From Chitinophagaceae bacterium (GTDB lineage: Bacteria; Bacteroidota; Bacteroidia; Chitinophagales; Chitinophagaceae): a stretch of DNA of 64,000 bases. The notes under the pieces are model-generated. The model saw nothing but the letters and a program-made list of their open reading frames with translations. It made no database searches and was not told the origin of the DNA. Of the stretch, positions 54,252 to 63,432 are shown piece after piece (position 1 is the first letter of the stretch; every line of letters begins with the position of its first letter). The translations under genes and the position numbers were made by a program. The stretch covers positions 62,001-126,000 of the forward strand of contig JADKJI010000014.1 in the NCBI GenBank assembly GCA_016721085.1, in the 5' to 3' direction.

Positions 54252-56690
54252 ATGAGAACTGTAGTACGTTTATTAACTATCCTATTTATCGTATTTCCCC
54301 CATTGGTTTATGGGCAGCAACCATCAAATCCAACCTGTCATGCAGCCTTTTCTGCTGACCATACTGTTGGTTGCAATCCTATGGTGGTAAGTTTTACCGA
54401 TAACTCTTTTCCACCTGTAGGCGATCCTGTTATTTACTGGCATTGGACTTTTGGTGATGGCTCCAGTTCATCTGTAGCCAATCCGGTTCATACGTATACT
54501 ACCCCTGGTAAGTACTCGGTGAAACTGGTGGTAAGAACCCAATTAGGTTGGACAGATAGTTTAAAAAGGACCAATTATATAGCAGTGAATCTTACTCCCG
54601 AGGTTAATCTGGGAAGAGATACTGCGGTTTGTGAGGGAACAGTTGTGACTTTAGATGCGGGGAATGTGGGTGCCACATATTTATGGAGCACAGGAGAAAC
54701 TACCAGAACCATCCAGGTTACGACTGCAGATGAGTATTCTGTTACAGTTAAAAAAGGTACTTGTGAAAAATCGGATACAATAAGAATCAATCCAAGGCCT
54801 CAGATATATCCTCAGTATGGGTTTGTGGTAAATGGTAATGGTCTTTGTTTACCTGTAGAGGTTAAGTTTACAGACAGTTCTACATCTTGTCCTACTCATC
54901 AGATAGTAAGAAGGCAATGGGATTTTGGAGATGGAAATACATCATCACTTCAACACCCTGTACATGTATTTAATAGCGCCGATACATTTATTGTAAGAAT
55001 GACTATTTGGGATGAAACTGGTTTTTCAATGACAAGGAGTAAGAGAGTGATAATTCAAGGATCTCCAAGACCTCTTGTTAACTTAGGGAATGATACATCT
55101 GTTTGTGAATCTTCGCAGTTAGTACTTAATGCAGGAAACCCTGGGGCCAGTTATAATTGGAGTACAGGCGAAACCACACAAACAATTTCAGTATACAATT
55201 CAGGAAAGATAAGTGTAATAATAAGTAATGGTGCTTGTACAGCAAGTGATACTATAAATGTTGTTGTAAAGCCATCTCTGATTCCAAAATTCGGTTTCCA
55301 AATTACAGGACCTTGTTTGCCTTCTGAAGTCAAATTCAGGGATAGTTCATTAGTGTGTGGGGTAACCATTCAGCAATGGCAGTGGGATTTTGGTGATGGT
55401 CAAACATCTACACAGCAACACCCTACTCATATCTATACACAAAATGCTGAGTATATTGTTAAGTTAACCATTACAGACAATACAGGTAATAGTATCACAA
55501 AAAGTAAAAGATTACTGATTCAATCTTCTTCTGCTACACTCAATCTTGGAAAAGACACCACCATATGTTTTGGTGATTATCTTACACTTGATGCTGGAAA
55601 TGCAGGAGCCAATTATCAGTGGAGTACCGGAGAAACAACACAACAGATCATGGTTTTTGACGATGGTGATTATTCTGTTCGTGTAGATAAAGGAGGTTGT
55701 ATAGCTACCGATACTATTCATGTAGCGACAGTATTCCCCATAGCACCAACATTTACAGCAAATGTTATAGGCAACTGTTTGCCAGTGGAAGTAAGGTTCA
55801 ACGATGCCAGTACCACAAGATGCGGACAGCAATTGATGCAATGGCGTTGGGATTTTGGGGATGGCCAAACATCAACCCAACAGCATCCTGTTCATGCGTA
55901 TACAAAGTCTGATACTTTTGCTGTGAGGTTAACAGTAACAGCAAGTAATGGAATGTCGGTTTCGAAATCAAAGAAAGTATATATCCCTAATACTATACCA
56001 GTGGCAAATGCCGGTGTTGACAAGATAGTTTGTAAAGGGCAATCGGTTCAATTAGATGCGGGTGAGTTTGAAGCGAATTACAAATGGTCACCAGCAATAA
56101 GTCTTACTAATGATACAATTAAGAGTCCGATAGCAAAACCTGAGGCCACAACTCTTTATGAAGTAGCCGTTACAAAGTGTATGGTAACAGTTACAGATGT
56201 GGTGCAAGTTAGTATTGCACCGCAACCGGTACCAATGATACTTAAGGATGATGTGAAGCTAAGAACAACAAAGTCTGATTCTTATCAATGGTATTGGAAT
56301 GGTACTGAAATACCAAAGGGAAAAGAAAGAACCATTGAGCCTGAGAAGGCCGGGTATTACTCAGTGGAGGTAAGGAATAACCTGGGTTGCAGTAAGAAAT
56401 CCGATTCTGTTTACTTCTTGCCTAAAGGCAGAAAGGACAGGGGTTTCAAGGGAATCAGGGTAAGATGTACTCCGAATCCGGGTAATGGTATGGTTTGGGT
56501 ATTGCTTTCAAAACTGCCTGAAAAACCGGTTTCGATAACAGTTATCGATCGTAGCGGTAAACCAATACTTACAACCACTATTAATAGTTACGCCAACTTA
56601 TTAAACCTTACTAAGTTAGCCAAAGGGCAGTATTTCATACAATTAGTACTTGATAAGGAAAGGATCAGTATTCCGTTCCAACTTCAATAA
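54252..56690 (+). CDS. Secreted PKD-repeat protein with type IX secretion (Por/T9SS) sorting domain
   Basis: 812 residues from ATG 54252. Signal peptide (LLTILFIVFPPLVYGQQ), then alternating modules: four PKD domains, each with a WxFGDG core (WTFGDG, WDFGDG three times) and HPVH or similar, separated by Ig-like repeats of the form NLGxDTxVC..LDAGN.GA.Y.WSTGETT. A Cys-containing fourth Ig-like unit (NAGVDKIVCKGQSVQLDAG) precedes the tail. The last ~75 residues (TPNPGNGMVWVLLSK to ISIPFQLQ) are a T9SS type A sorting domain. It is thus exported, cut and attached to the cell surface; an adhesin or gliding role is possible. No catalytic domain is visible. Confidence 0.9.
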   Translation: MRTVVRLLTILFIVFPPLVYGQQPSNPTCHAAFSADHTVGCNPMVVSFTDNSFPPVGDPVIYWHWTFGDGSSSSVANPVHTYTTPGKYSVKLVVRTQLGWTDSLKRTNYIAVNLTPEVNLGRDTAVCEGTVVTLDAGNVGATYLWSTGETTRTIQVTTADEYSVTVKKGTCEKSDTIRINPRPQIYPQYGFVVNGNGLCLPVEVKFTDSSTSCPTHQIVRRQWDFGDGNTSSLQHPVHVFNSADTFIVRMTIWDETGFSMTRSKRVIIQGSPRPLVNLGNDTSVCESSQLVLNAGNPGASYNWSTGETTQTISVYNSGKISVIISNGACTASDTINVVVKPSLIPKFGFQITGPCLPSEVKFRDSSLVCGVTIQQWQWDFGDGQTSTQQHPTHIYTQNAEYIVKLTITDNTGNSITKSKRLLIQSSSATLNLGKDTTICFGDYLTLDAGNAGANYQWSTGETTQQIMVFDDGDYSVRVDKGGCIATDTIHVATVFPIAPTFTANVIGNCLPVEVRFNDASTTRCGQQLMQWRWDFGDGQTSTQQHPVHAYTKSDTFAVRLTVTASNGMSVSKSKKVYIPNTIPVANAGVDKIVCKGQSVQLDAGEFEANYKWSPAISLTNDTIKSPIAKPEATTLYEVAVTKCMVTVTDVVQVSIAPQPVPMILKDDVKLRTTKSDSYQWYWNGTEIPKGKERTIEPEKAGYYSVEVRNNLGCSKKSDSVYFLPKGRKDRGFKGIRVRCTPNPGNGMVWVLLSKLPEKPVSITVIDRSGKPILTTTINSYANLLNLTKLAKGQYFIQLVLDKERISIPFQLQ

Positions 56691-56710
56691 CCAATAAAAT
56701 AATAATCGTG

Positions 56711-56740
56711 AGGGCCAGTATTTGTTACTGGCCCTTTTTT
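56711..56740 (+). terminator. Intrinsic terminator of the PKD gene
   Basis: AGGGCCAGTA pairs perfectly with TACTGGCCCT around a TTTGT loop, and T6 follows. Confidence 0.88.
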
Positions 56741-56913
56741 ATTTCATACCCTTTATAATGTTACAACGGCGATCCGCTTCTTGTGCGAAGTAGGTGCATA
56801 TTTTAAAACATATTTTTTTATTATTACGGATATTCTTTAGTAAATTGTATAGAGTCATTTAAGTACAATGAATGACGAGTTCTTTATTTCTTCACTATTT
56901 AAATTTTTCTCCC

Positions 56914-57294
56914 ATGGTTACGACCGAAGTCGCACAGCTTTCGCAGGAATGCAATGCCTGGAGGGAGACATTGCGTTCATTGAGGGATGAGTTTCATCAA
57001 ATGAAACAACAGCTCCAGGAAAAGGCCAAAGGCCACACTCACAAAGAAGATCTCCTCCAGGTCGAGCATCTCGACAATCAGCTTCACATTCAACTGATCA
57101 ACATCCACGATCTGAAGCAAGCCATCAAACAGCACGACAAAAAAGTTTTATTGGAAGTAGCGCAGACTGAAAGCAGTATTTCTGAATCTACCTTACTTGA
57201 TCACGAAAGGCTTTTTGACGCTTACACAAGTCTTGATAACACTTTACAAGACATTCGACACGAGTACGACCTCTTCACGAACCGAACGCAATAG
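56914..57294 (+). CDS. Small coiled-coil hypothetical protein
   Basis: 126 residues from ATG 56914; an upstream ATG at 56872 would add 14 unlikely residues. Almost wholly helical with heptad-like spacing: LSQECNAWRETLRSLRDEFHQMKQQLQEK, EDLLQVEHLDNQLHIQLINIHDLKQAIKQHDK and LFDAYTSLDNTLQDIRHEYDLF. It is rich in His and Gln, with no signal or TM segment. I do not recognise it. The 200 bases between it and the EF-G-like gene hold no obvious signal. Confidence 0.55.
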   Translation: MVTTEVAQLSQECNAWRETLRSLRDEFHQMKQQLQEKAKGHTHKEDLLQVEHLDNQLHIQLINIHDLKQAIKQHDKKVLLEVAQTESSISESTLLDHERLFDAYTSLDNTLQDIRHEYDLFTNRTQ

Positions 57295-57495
57295 TCCTTA
57301 ATTACGGTACTACTTCTTCATGTATCAACTATCGGTTTCACGACCGTTACAGGATTTTATTTCTCTTAAGCAAAAGCTCTTCCTCACTGATAATAATCAC
57401 CTTATGACCTAATTGGGTTCATAAGATAAATTGCTTTACTTAATGAAGATTTGTGGTGCCTTTAAAACAATTTATTCACCATAAACTTTTTTGTC

Positions 57496-59631
57496 ATGGC
57501 AGAGTTTGATACTTCACATGTAAAAAATATAGTCTTGTTGGGCCATGCCGGCTGCGGCAAGACCACATTAGCGGAGAGTATGCTTTTTGAAGCAGGCATC
57601 ATTACCCGCAGAGGTACAGTTGCTGAAAGAAATACAGTTAGTGACTATCATGAATTGGAGCAGGAACGAGGTAATTCTATATTCTCAAAATTATTGCATA
57701 GTAAATGGAGAGGGTATAAGATTAACATCATCGATACTCCGGGATATGACGATTTTGTAGGGGAAGTGATCTCCTCATTACGAGTAGCCGACACTGGTAT
57801 AATGCTGCTGAATGCTGCCGCTGGTGTGGAAGTGGGAGCTGATATCATTTGGGAGTATACTGAAAAGTTCAAGACGCCGATGATATTCGCTGCAAACAAG
57901 CTGGATCATGATTCTTCTGATTTCGATAAAACTGTGAAAGAAGCAAAGAATCATTTTGGAAATAATGTAGTGGTGGTGCAATATCCACGTCAGCAAGGAG
58001 CTGGTTTTCATGAAATCATTGACGTGCTTCGTATGACTATGTATAAGTTTCATGATACTGGTGGTAAGCCTGAAAAATGCGCTATCCCAGATGATGAAAA
58101 AGAAAAAGCTGACATCTTACATAAGGAACTCATTGAAGCAATTGCAAGCAACGATGAAGGATTGATGGAAAAATATTTTGATAAGGGAGAATTGGATGAG
58201 GATGAAATGAGGGTTGGTTTGAAAAATGCCATGACTCATCATGACCTGTTTCCTCTTTTCTGTTTGTCTGCTGAAAGAAATATGGGTAGTGGCCGTTTGA
58301 TGAGCTTCATTGACAATGTTTGTCCAAGTGGTAATGAAATGCCACCACAGCTTACAACCAATGGAGATACCCTCGTTTGCACTGAGAAAGGGCCCGCTTG
58401 CATTTTTGTTTATAAGACTGTTACAGAACCTCATGTTGGTGAGCTGTCTTATTTCAAAGTGTATTCAGGTATTGTGAAAAGTGGTATGGACCTGGTCAAC
58501 GAAAACACAGGTGTGTCTGAAAAGTTGAATCAGTTGTTTGTTGTGGAAGGCAATAAACGCACTCCGGTTACTGAACTGGTTGCTGGCGATATTGGAGCTA
58601 CATTGAAATTGAAAAACACACATGTAAACAATACGCTGCATGAAAAAGGTAAGAATATAGAATTGCAGCCTATAGTTTTCCCAGTACCGAATATGACTGT
58701 TGCTGTAGAAACAGCTAAGAAAGGGGAGGAGGAGAAACTTTCGCTGGCTCTTCATCAATTAAGAGAAGAAGATGCCACAGTGATTGTTGAATTCTCACCA
58801 GAACTTAAACAGACTTTGATCCATTGTCAGGGTGATATGCACCTGGCTGTAATTAAATGGAAAATCGAACACCATTTTAAAGTAGAAGTGAAATTCAATA
58901 AACCCAGGATACCATACAGGGAAACAATCCGAAAAATGGCAGAATCAAGCTACCGCCATAAGAAACAATCAGGTGGATCTGGTCAGTTTGGTGAAGTTTT
59001 CATGCGTATTGAACCATGGCATGAAGGAATGCCAGAACCTGCTAACCTTCCTGTAAGGGGAAAAGAAATCATTGACCTGGATTGGGGTGGAAAGTTGGTT
59101 TATTATAATTGTATCGTAGGGGGTGCCATTGATGCACGGTTCCTTCCTTCAATATTCAAAGGAGTGATGGAAAAAATGCATGAAGGGCCACTTACAGGAT
59201 CTTATGTAAGGGACGTGAGAGTATGTGTATACGATGGAAAGATGCATCCGGTTGATAGTAATGATATTTCATTCAAGATTGCCGGTTTACAAGCTTTCCG
59301 TCAGGCTTTCCAACAAGCTGACCCACAGATTCTCGAACCTATATATCATGTGGAAGTATTGAGCCCTGATGATCTTACCGGCTCAGTAATTGGCGATCTT
59401 CAAACAAGAAGGGCGATTGTTGAAGGAATGGATAGTGAAGGCCATTTCACCAAGATTTTGGCAAGGGTGCCACTGGCTGAAATGCATGAATATTCATCTT
59501 CTCTTCGTTCCATAACTCAGGGAAGAGCCAAGTTCAGAATGAACTTCCATGAATATAATATGGTTCCATTTGAAATTCAGAAGAAGCTTCAGGAAGAGTA
59601 TAATAAAACAATTAAAGAAGAGGTTTCCTGA
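57496..59631 (+). CDS. EF-G paralogue lacking the catalytic GTPase histidine (EF-G2-like)
   Basis: 711 residues with all five EF-G domains. GTP-binding motifs: P-loop GHAGCGKT (16-23), NKLD (134-137), LSAERNMG. Two motifs deviate: switch I reads ERGNSI (57-62) instead of ERGITI, and DTPGY replaces DTPGH, so Tyr84 stands where the catalytic His of EF-G lies. Domain IV (SGGSGQFGEVFMRIEP, GGAIDARFLPSI) and the C-terminal domains are intact. A paralogue in Bacteroides thetaiotaomicron (EF-G2) is known to support translation without GTP hydrolysis during starvation; this gene is probably of that type (family knowledge plus inference). The canonical fusA is not in the window. Confidence 0.85.
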   Translation: MAEFDTSHVKNIVLLGHAGCGKTTLAESMLFEAGIITRRGTVAERNTVSDYHELEQERGNSIFSKLLHSKWRGYKINIIDTPGYDDFVGEVISSLRVADTGIMLLNAAAGVEVGADIIWEYTEKFKTPMIFAANKLDHDSSDFDKTVKEAKNHFGNNVVVVQYPRQQGAGFHEIIDVLRMTMYKFHDTGGKPEKCAIPDDEKEKADILHKELIEAIASNDEGLMEKYFDKGELDEDEMRVGLKNAMTHHDLFPLFCLSAERNMGSGRLMSFIDNVCPSGNEMPPQLTTNGDTLVCTEKGPACIFVYKTVTEPHVGELSYFKVYSGIVKSGMDLVNENTGVSEKLNQLFVVEGNKRTPVTELVAGDIGATLKLKNTHVNNTLHEKGKNIELQPIVFPVPNMTVAVETAKKGEEEKLSLALHQLREEDATVIVEFSPELKQTLIHCQGDMHLAVIKWKIEHHFKVEVKFNKPRIPYRETIRKMAESSYRHKKQSGGSGQFGEVFMRIEPWHEGMPEPANLPVRGKEIIDLDWGGKLVYYNCIVGGAIDARFLPSIFKGVMEKMHEGPLTGSYVRDVRVCVYDGKMHPVDSNDISFKIAGLQAFRQAFQQADPQILEPIYHVEVLSPDDLTGSVIGDLQTRRAIVEGMDSEGHFTKILARVPLAEMHEYSSSLRSITQGRAKFRMNFHEYNMVPFEIQKKLQEEYNKTIKEEVS

Positions 59632-59660
59632 TAATAGTATAGAACCTTGATAAGTTTTAC

Positions 59661-59703
59661 ACCGGGTTGTGCTGGAATTTGATTTCAGATAACCCGGTTT
59701 TTT
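59661..59703 (+). terminator. Intrinsic terminator of the EF-G2-like gene
   Basis: ACCGGGTT (59661-59668) pairs with AACCCGGT (59691-59698) around a 22-base loop, then T6. Confidence 0.75.
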
Positions 59704-59876
59704 ATTGGTTATTCACAAAATGTAATATTCTTTATCTATTGGGTATCAATTAAGTGTGATTTATTTTTAGCCTTATTTCTTTGGTTCATCGTAGAATTAC
59801 TGTGGACAATTTACTATTACAATGGCATTGTTTTTGGAATTAGTCAATTGACGATTAAACATCAAAGCTATTTATT

Positions 59877-60758
59877 ATGAAAAAATCCCGTCTCTTTTTA
59901 GTTAGTGCTCTTGCTTTTTTTGGCGCTATACTATTTGTGGTTTCTTGCCAGAAAAATATTTCGAGCGATACGGCATCAATTCCTGCAGGAAAATCTAAAT
60001 TATCTGTTTATCTGCTGGATGGTCCCAATGATTACCAACAAGTGAATATCGACATCAGAGGCATTCTGGTTAAAGTTGATACTTGCGATAAGGCTGGCAG
60101 GGAAGATGATGATGATCATCATGGTTGCGATGATGACCATGATTCTGTAAGAGTTCAGTGTGATATATGGGATACGCTTTCCATTAACGCAGGTGTGTAC
60201 GATTTGTTGAAGTTGCAGAATGGAGTAGATACCTTACTTGCATCTGGTTATATTCCACAAGGACGAATTGAAAGAATCAAATTCGTTTTGGGAACTAATA
60301 ACACAGTGATGGTTGATAGTGTTATACATACTTTAAAGCTCAGGAATAATCAGGATTTCATATTCCTGAACATCAAGCATGAGGATATCGATTCCATTAC
60401 ATCCAATAATTTCCAATTGTATCTCGACTTTGATTTGTCAAGGTCTATTCAATTCAAAAATGGTGATTATTGGTTGAAACCAGTATTGAAACCTTTTGGT
60501 CACCATAGCTCAGGTGAAATAGAAGGGAAGGTTCGTCCGGTAAAATCACATGGTATTATTGCCGCCATTAATGGTACTGATACAACATTCGCACGTCCTG
60601 ACCATCATGAAGGGGAATTTAAAATCAGGGGATTAAAGCCTGGAACCTATAGTGTTTTGATTGATGGTACAAATGGTTATATGGATAGTTTGATTCAAAA
60701 TGTACAGGTACAGAGGGGTAGGGAAGTGAAACTGGGTACCATCGTACTTCATAAATAA
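59877..60758 (+). CDS. DUF4382 domain lipoprotein with Asp/His-rich insert
   Basis: 293 residues. The lipobox VVSC gives a lipidated Cys24. KLSVYLLDGPNDYQQVNIDIRGI is the DUF4382 opening, continuing to about residue 205 (INAGVYDLLKLQNG, GYIPQGRIERIKFVLG). An insert at residues ~78-92 (REDDDDHHGCDDDHDSV) packs eight or more Asp and three His, a likely divalent-metal site. The C-terminal ~80 residues (GEIEGKVRP.. FKIRGLKPGTYSVLIDG) form a carboxypeptidase-regulatory-like beta sandwich. Function unknown; exposed at the membrane surface. The 245-bp gap before it is AT-rich with nothing recognised. Confidence 0.83.
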   Translation: MKKSRLFLVSALAFFGAILFVVSCQKNISSDTASIPAGKSKLSVYLLDGPNDYQQVNIDIRGILVKVDTCDKAGREDDDDHHGCDDDHDSVRVQCDIWDTLSINAGVYDLLKLQNGVDTLLASGYIPQGRIERIKFVLGTNNTVMVDSVIHTLKLRNNQDFIFLNIKHEDIDSITSNNFQLYLDFDLSRSIQFKNGDYWLKPVLKPFGHHSSGEIEGKVRPVKSHGIIAAINGTDTTFARPDHHEGEFKIRGLKPGTYSVLIDGTNGYMDSLIQNVQVQRGREVKLGTIVLHK

Positions 60759-60765
60759 TTAAAAC

Positions 60766-60805
60766 AGTTCCCTTCGATAATCTATGAATCGGGGGGAACT
60801 TGTTT
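60766..60805 (+). terminator. Terminator-like hairpin after the DUF4382 gene
   Basis: AGTTCCC pairs with GGGAACT over a 21-base loop, followed by TGTTT only. The stronger bidirectional hairpin at 60849-60885 may be the real stop. Confidence 0.4.
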
Positions 60806-60848
60806 CATCTTCGTTTTAAATCCAATATTGCTGTTGCTGCAAACTATT

Positions 60849-60885
60849 AAAAAAGGAACCCCACTATTGTGAGGTTCTTTTTATT
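60849..60885. terminator. Bidirectional terminator between DUF4382 and subunit-3 genes
   Basis: GAACCcCAC pairs with GTGaGGTTC over TATT, with A6 on the left and T5 on the right. It serves both strands and lies 3 bases from the - strand gene's stop. Confidence 0.8.
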
Positions 60886-60887
60886 TG

Positions 60888-61559
60888 TTAATCATATTTA
60901 GCGCAGTTCTGTTTTTCCCAGTCGGAGTAGGCTACGTTAAGCCGTTTCAGTTCTTCATCGGGAACTCCATTCCATTTATTTGGAACATTACCTGCATATC
61001 CGATGTCTTTCACGCCTATTTCACTGGTATAAAAACCAGTGGCTGTAAGGTTTCTCATCAAGTTGAAAAAGGCAACACCTTGTTTCATGGATGGTTTTGC
61101 TTTTTCAGGCCAGGCAATTGCATCAATCATCTCCATTTTTTGTGTATCGTTACAGTTGATGAATGCGGCGCCATATTTACTGAAGCATTGCATATCGAGC
61201 CAGCGAAGGCCACCCTGCATAGGTACCTGATGGGAGGGCATATCCTGTACAATAAAGTCGATAAAGGCAGGAACGCCTGCTTCTGAAGCACTGCCGCTGA
61301 TTTCGTCCTTCGGTATTATAATGTCTGCCAATACTGTGATTGTAGCCATTTCATGTTCATTGAAAAACTTCTTTCCAACCAAAGTTCTTTCGTAAGCCAG
61401 TTCATCCTTATTACGATCCAGCTTGAATTCATTACTACCATCTGAAGGTGGCGTTACTTTTTCAGCTTCTTTCTTTTCTGGCAGCTTACACGCATCTAGC
61501 AGAACCCCGGCGGATAGTGTTCCCAGGGCAATGGCTTTAAGCGATTTTCTTCTATCCAT
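60888..61559 (-). CDS. Gluconate 2-dehydrogenase subunit 3 family protein
   Basis: 223 residues. The N-terminus MDRRKSLKAIALGTLSAGVLL is a twin-arginine (RR) signal, with a Cys (LLDAC) that may be lipidated. The mature part (FFNEHEMATITVLADIIIPKDEISGSASEAGVPAFIDFIV) is the standard subunit-3 helical domain, which supports folding and export of a GMC-type flavoprotein. It is the second gene of a - strand pair behind the GMC dehydrogenase (44-base gap), so it is its likely chaperone or co-exported partner. The cytochrome c subunit of the classical complex is not present here. Confidence 0.9.
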   Translation of the reverse strand: MDRRKSLKAIALGTLSAGVLLDACKLPEKKEAEKVTPPSDGSNEFKLDRNKDELAYERTLVGKKFFNEHEMATITVLADIIIPKDEISGSASEAGVPAFIDFIVQDMPSHQVPMQGGLRWLDMQCFSKYGAAFINCNDTQKMEMIDAIAWPEKAKPSMKQGVAFFNLMRNLTATGFYTSEIGVKDIGYAGNVPNKWNGVPDEELKRLNVAYSDWEKQNCAKYD

Positions 61560-61603
61560 ATTATTGACTTTAATAAGATGATTAATTGGTGATGTGGTAC
61601 GAA

Positions 61604-63352
61604 TTAGATATTCTGTTTTTTCATTTCTTCAATGATATATTCAGAAGCCCTGAGTGATAATGCAAGGATTGTCCAGGTGATATTCTTATCTGCCTGACTA
61701 ACAAATGCAGCACCATCAACAACAAACAGGTTTTTGCAGTCATGCGCCTGATTCCACTTATTCAGGGCTGATGTTTTTGGATCATTGCCCATGCGGGCTG
61801 TCCCTGCTTCATGTATGATTTTACCTGGAGACTCCAGACCATAGCTATTCTCAGGACCATCATTATCACCCCATGTTGTAATGGCACCCATCTGATGCAT
61901 GATTTCCTTGAATGTCTCTTTCATGTGTTTTGCTTGCTTCACTTCATGATCACTCCATTTCACATTGAATTGCAACACAGGGATACCATATTTATCAACT
62001 ACAGTCGGGTCAATGTAACAACGGTTATCAGCAGTTGGAATAGCTTCTCCACGGCCAGCCATACCAACGCCGGCACCATAAAAGAATCGGAAATCTTCCT
62101 TCAAAGATTTACCATAGCCACCGGCTTCTTTCTTCTGTCCATGTACAGCATACTTCCCGTTCATGCCTTCAATTCCAAACCCGAATCCATAAGCAGGTTG
62201 GCTCATACCTCCCCAATATTCAATATGGTATCCTCTTGGGAAATCAAGCTTTTTATTATCAAGCCACCATGGTGAATAAATATGCATTCCACCAACACCG
62301 TCTTCATTATATCTTTTGCGGTCGAAGAGTTGTGGTAATACACCACCCATTGCGGCTCCAGTACTATCATGAAGATAGCGGCCTACTACATCACTATTAT
62401 TGGCAAGTCCGTTTGGATGTCTGGCAGATTTTGAATTCAGTAATAATCTTGAAGATTCACAGGCACTGGCTGCTACAATTACAACACGGCCACTTACCTG
62501 GTATTCCATCATATCGTCCTTATTAACATAAGAAACGCCAGTTGCTTTTCCTTCTGAATTGGTTAACACCTCACGAGCCATTGCATTAGGCAAAATATCT
62601 ACATTGCCAGTGGCTATTGCAGGTTTCACCAGCGCAGAAGAGGAGGAGAAGTCGGCATACTGTGAACTGCAGCCACGACCACATTGTGCGCAGTAGATAC
62701 ATTCCCCACGATCCTTATTGTCAGGCAATGCTTTTGTGAGAATGGATAAACGGGATGGAATTACTTTTACTCCGGCAGTAACAGCAGCTTTTTTTATCAT
62801 TAACTCATGTAGCCTTGGCTTTGGAGGTGGTAAGAAGATACCATCTGGATCATTCTCCAATCCTTCGTTACTTCCAAATACACCGAGCATCTTATCTATA
62901 CGGTCGTAATATGGCTTTATATCTTCATAGCCTATCGGCCAGTCGTCGCCTAAGCCATCTATGCTTTTTCTTTTGAAGTCTTTTGGTCCAAAGCGTAAGG
63001 AAATCCTTCCCCAGTGATTGGTTCTTCCACCCACCATACGGGCACGCCACCAGTCCCATTGGGTACCCTGAGCTTTAGTATAAGGTTCGCCATCAATTTC
63101 CCAACCCCAGTAACAAGCATCAAAATCTCCGAAGGGACGGAATTTGGTACTCGCACCACGACGTGGTGATTCCCATGGGTTTTTAAATTGTGTTTGGTTT
63201 AATCGGGGATCGTAGAGAGGGCCTGCTTCGAGCAGACATACTTTCAATCCTGCTTTAGCTAATACATAAGCGGCCATACCACCGCCGGCACCCGAACCAA
63301 CAATAATAGCATCGTATTGTTTCGGGTTTTTCTTGATTTGGAAATCTCCCAT
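61604..63352 (-). CDS. GMC-family flavoprotein dehydrogenase with Cys cluster
   Basis: 582 residues. FAD-binding GSGAGGG (19-25) and LEAGP at the N-terminus; ARMVGGRTNHWGR (residues ~104-116) is the GMC signature; the catalytic end contains HEAGTARMG and NLFVVDGAAFVSQADKN. A cysteine group C218-x2-C221-x2-C224-x3-C228 (CIYCAQCGRGC) resembles the [3Fe-4S] site of FAD-dependent glucose and fructose dehydrogenases. It has no Tat signal of its own and is probably carried out by the RR-bearing subunit 3 encoded next. It oxidises a sugar or sugar acid in the periplasm and passes electrons to a quinone or cytochrome; the substrate is unknown. Confidence 0.9.
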   Translation of the reverse strand: MGDFQIKKNPKQYDAIIVGSGAGGGMAAYVLAKAGLKVCLLEAGPLYDPRLNQTQFKNPWESPRRGASTKFRPFGDFDACYWGWEIDGEPYTKAQGTQWDWWRARMVGGRTNHWGRISLRFGPKDFKRKSIDGLGDDWPIGYEDIKPYYDRIDKMLGVFGSNEGLENDPDGIFLPPPKPRLHELMIKKAAVTAGVKVIPSRLSILTKALPDNKDRGECIYCAQCGRGCSSQYADFSSSSALVKPAIATGNVDILPNAMAREVLTNSEGKATGVSYVNKDDMMEYQVSGRVVIVAASACESSRLLLNSKSARHPNGLANNSDVVGRYLHDSTGAAMGGVLPQLFDRKRYNEDGVGGMHIYSPWWLDNKKLDFPRGYHIEYWGGMSQPAYGFGFGIEGMNGKYAVHGQKKEAGGYGKSLKEDFRFFYGAGVGMAGRGEAIPTADNRCYIDPTVVDKYGIPVLQFNVKWSDHEVKQAKHMKETFKEIMHQMGAITTWGDNDGPENSYGLESPGKIIHEAGTARMGNDPKTSALNKWNQAHDCKNLFVVDGAAFVSQADKNITWTILALSLRASEYIIEEMKKQNI

Positions 63353-63432
63353 AAGGCGAGTTTATACAGTTGAGTAATGTGAAGCATAAATGTAAAATAA
63401 TAATGGGGGAGTGCAAGAATTTTTTTATTAAA

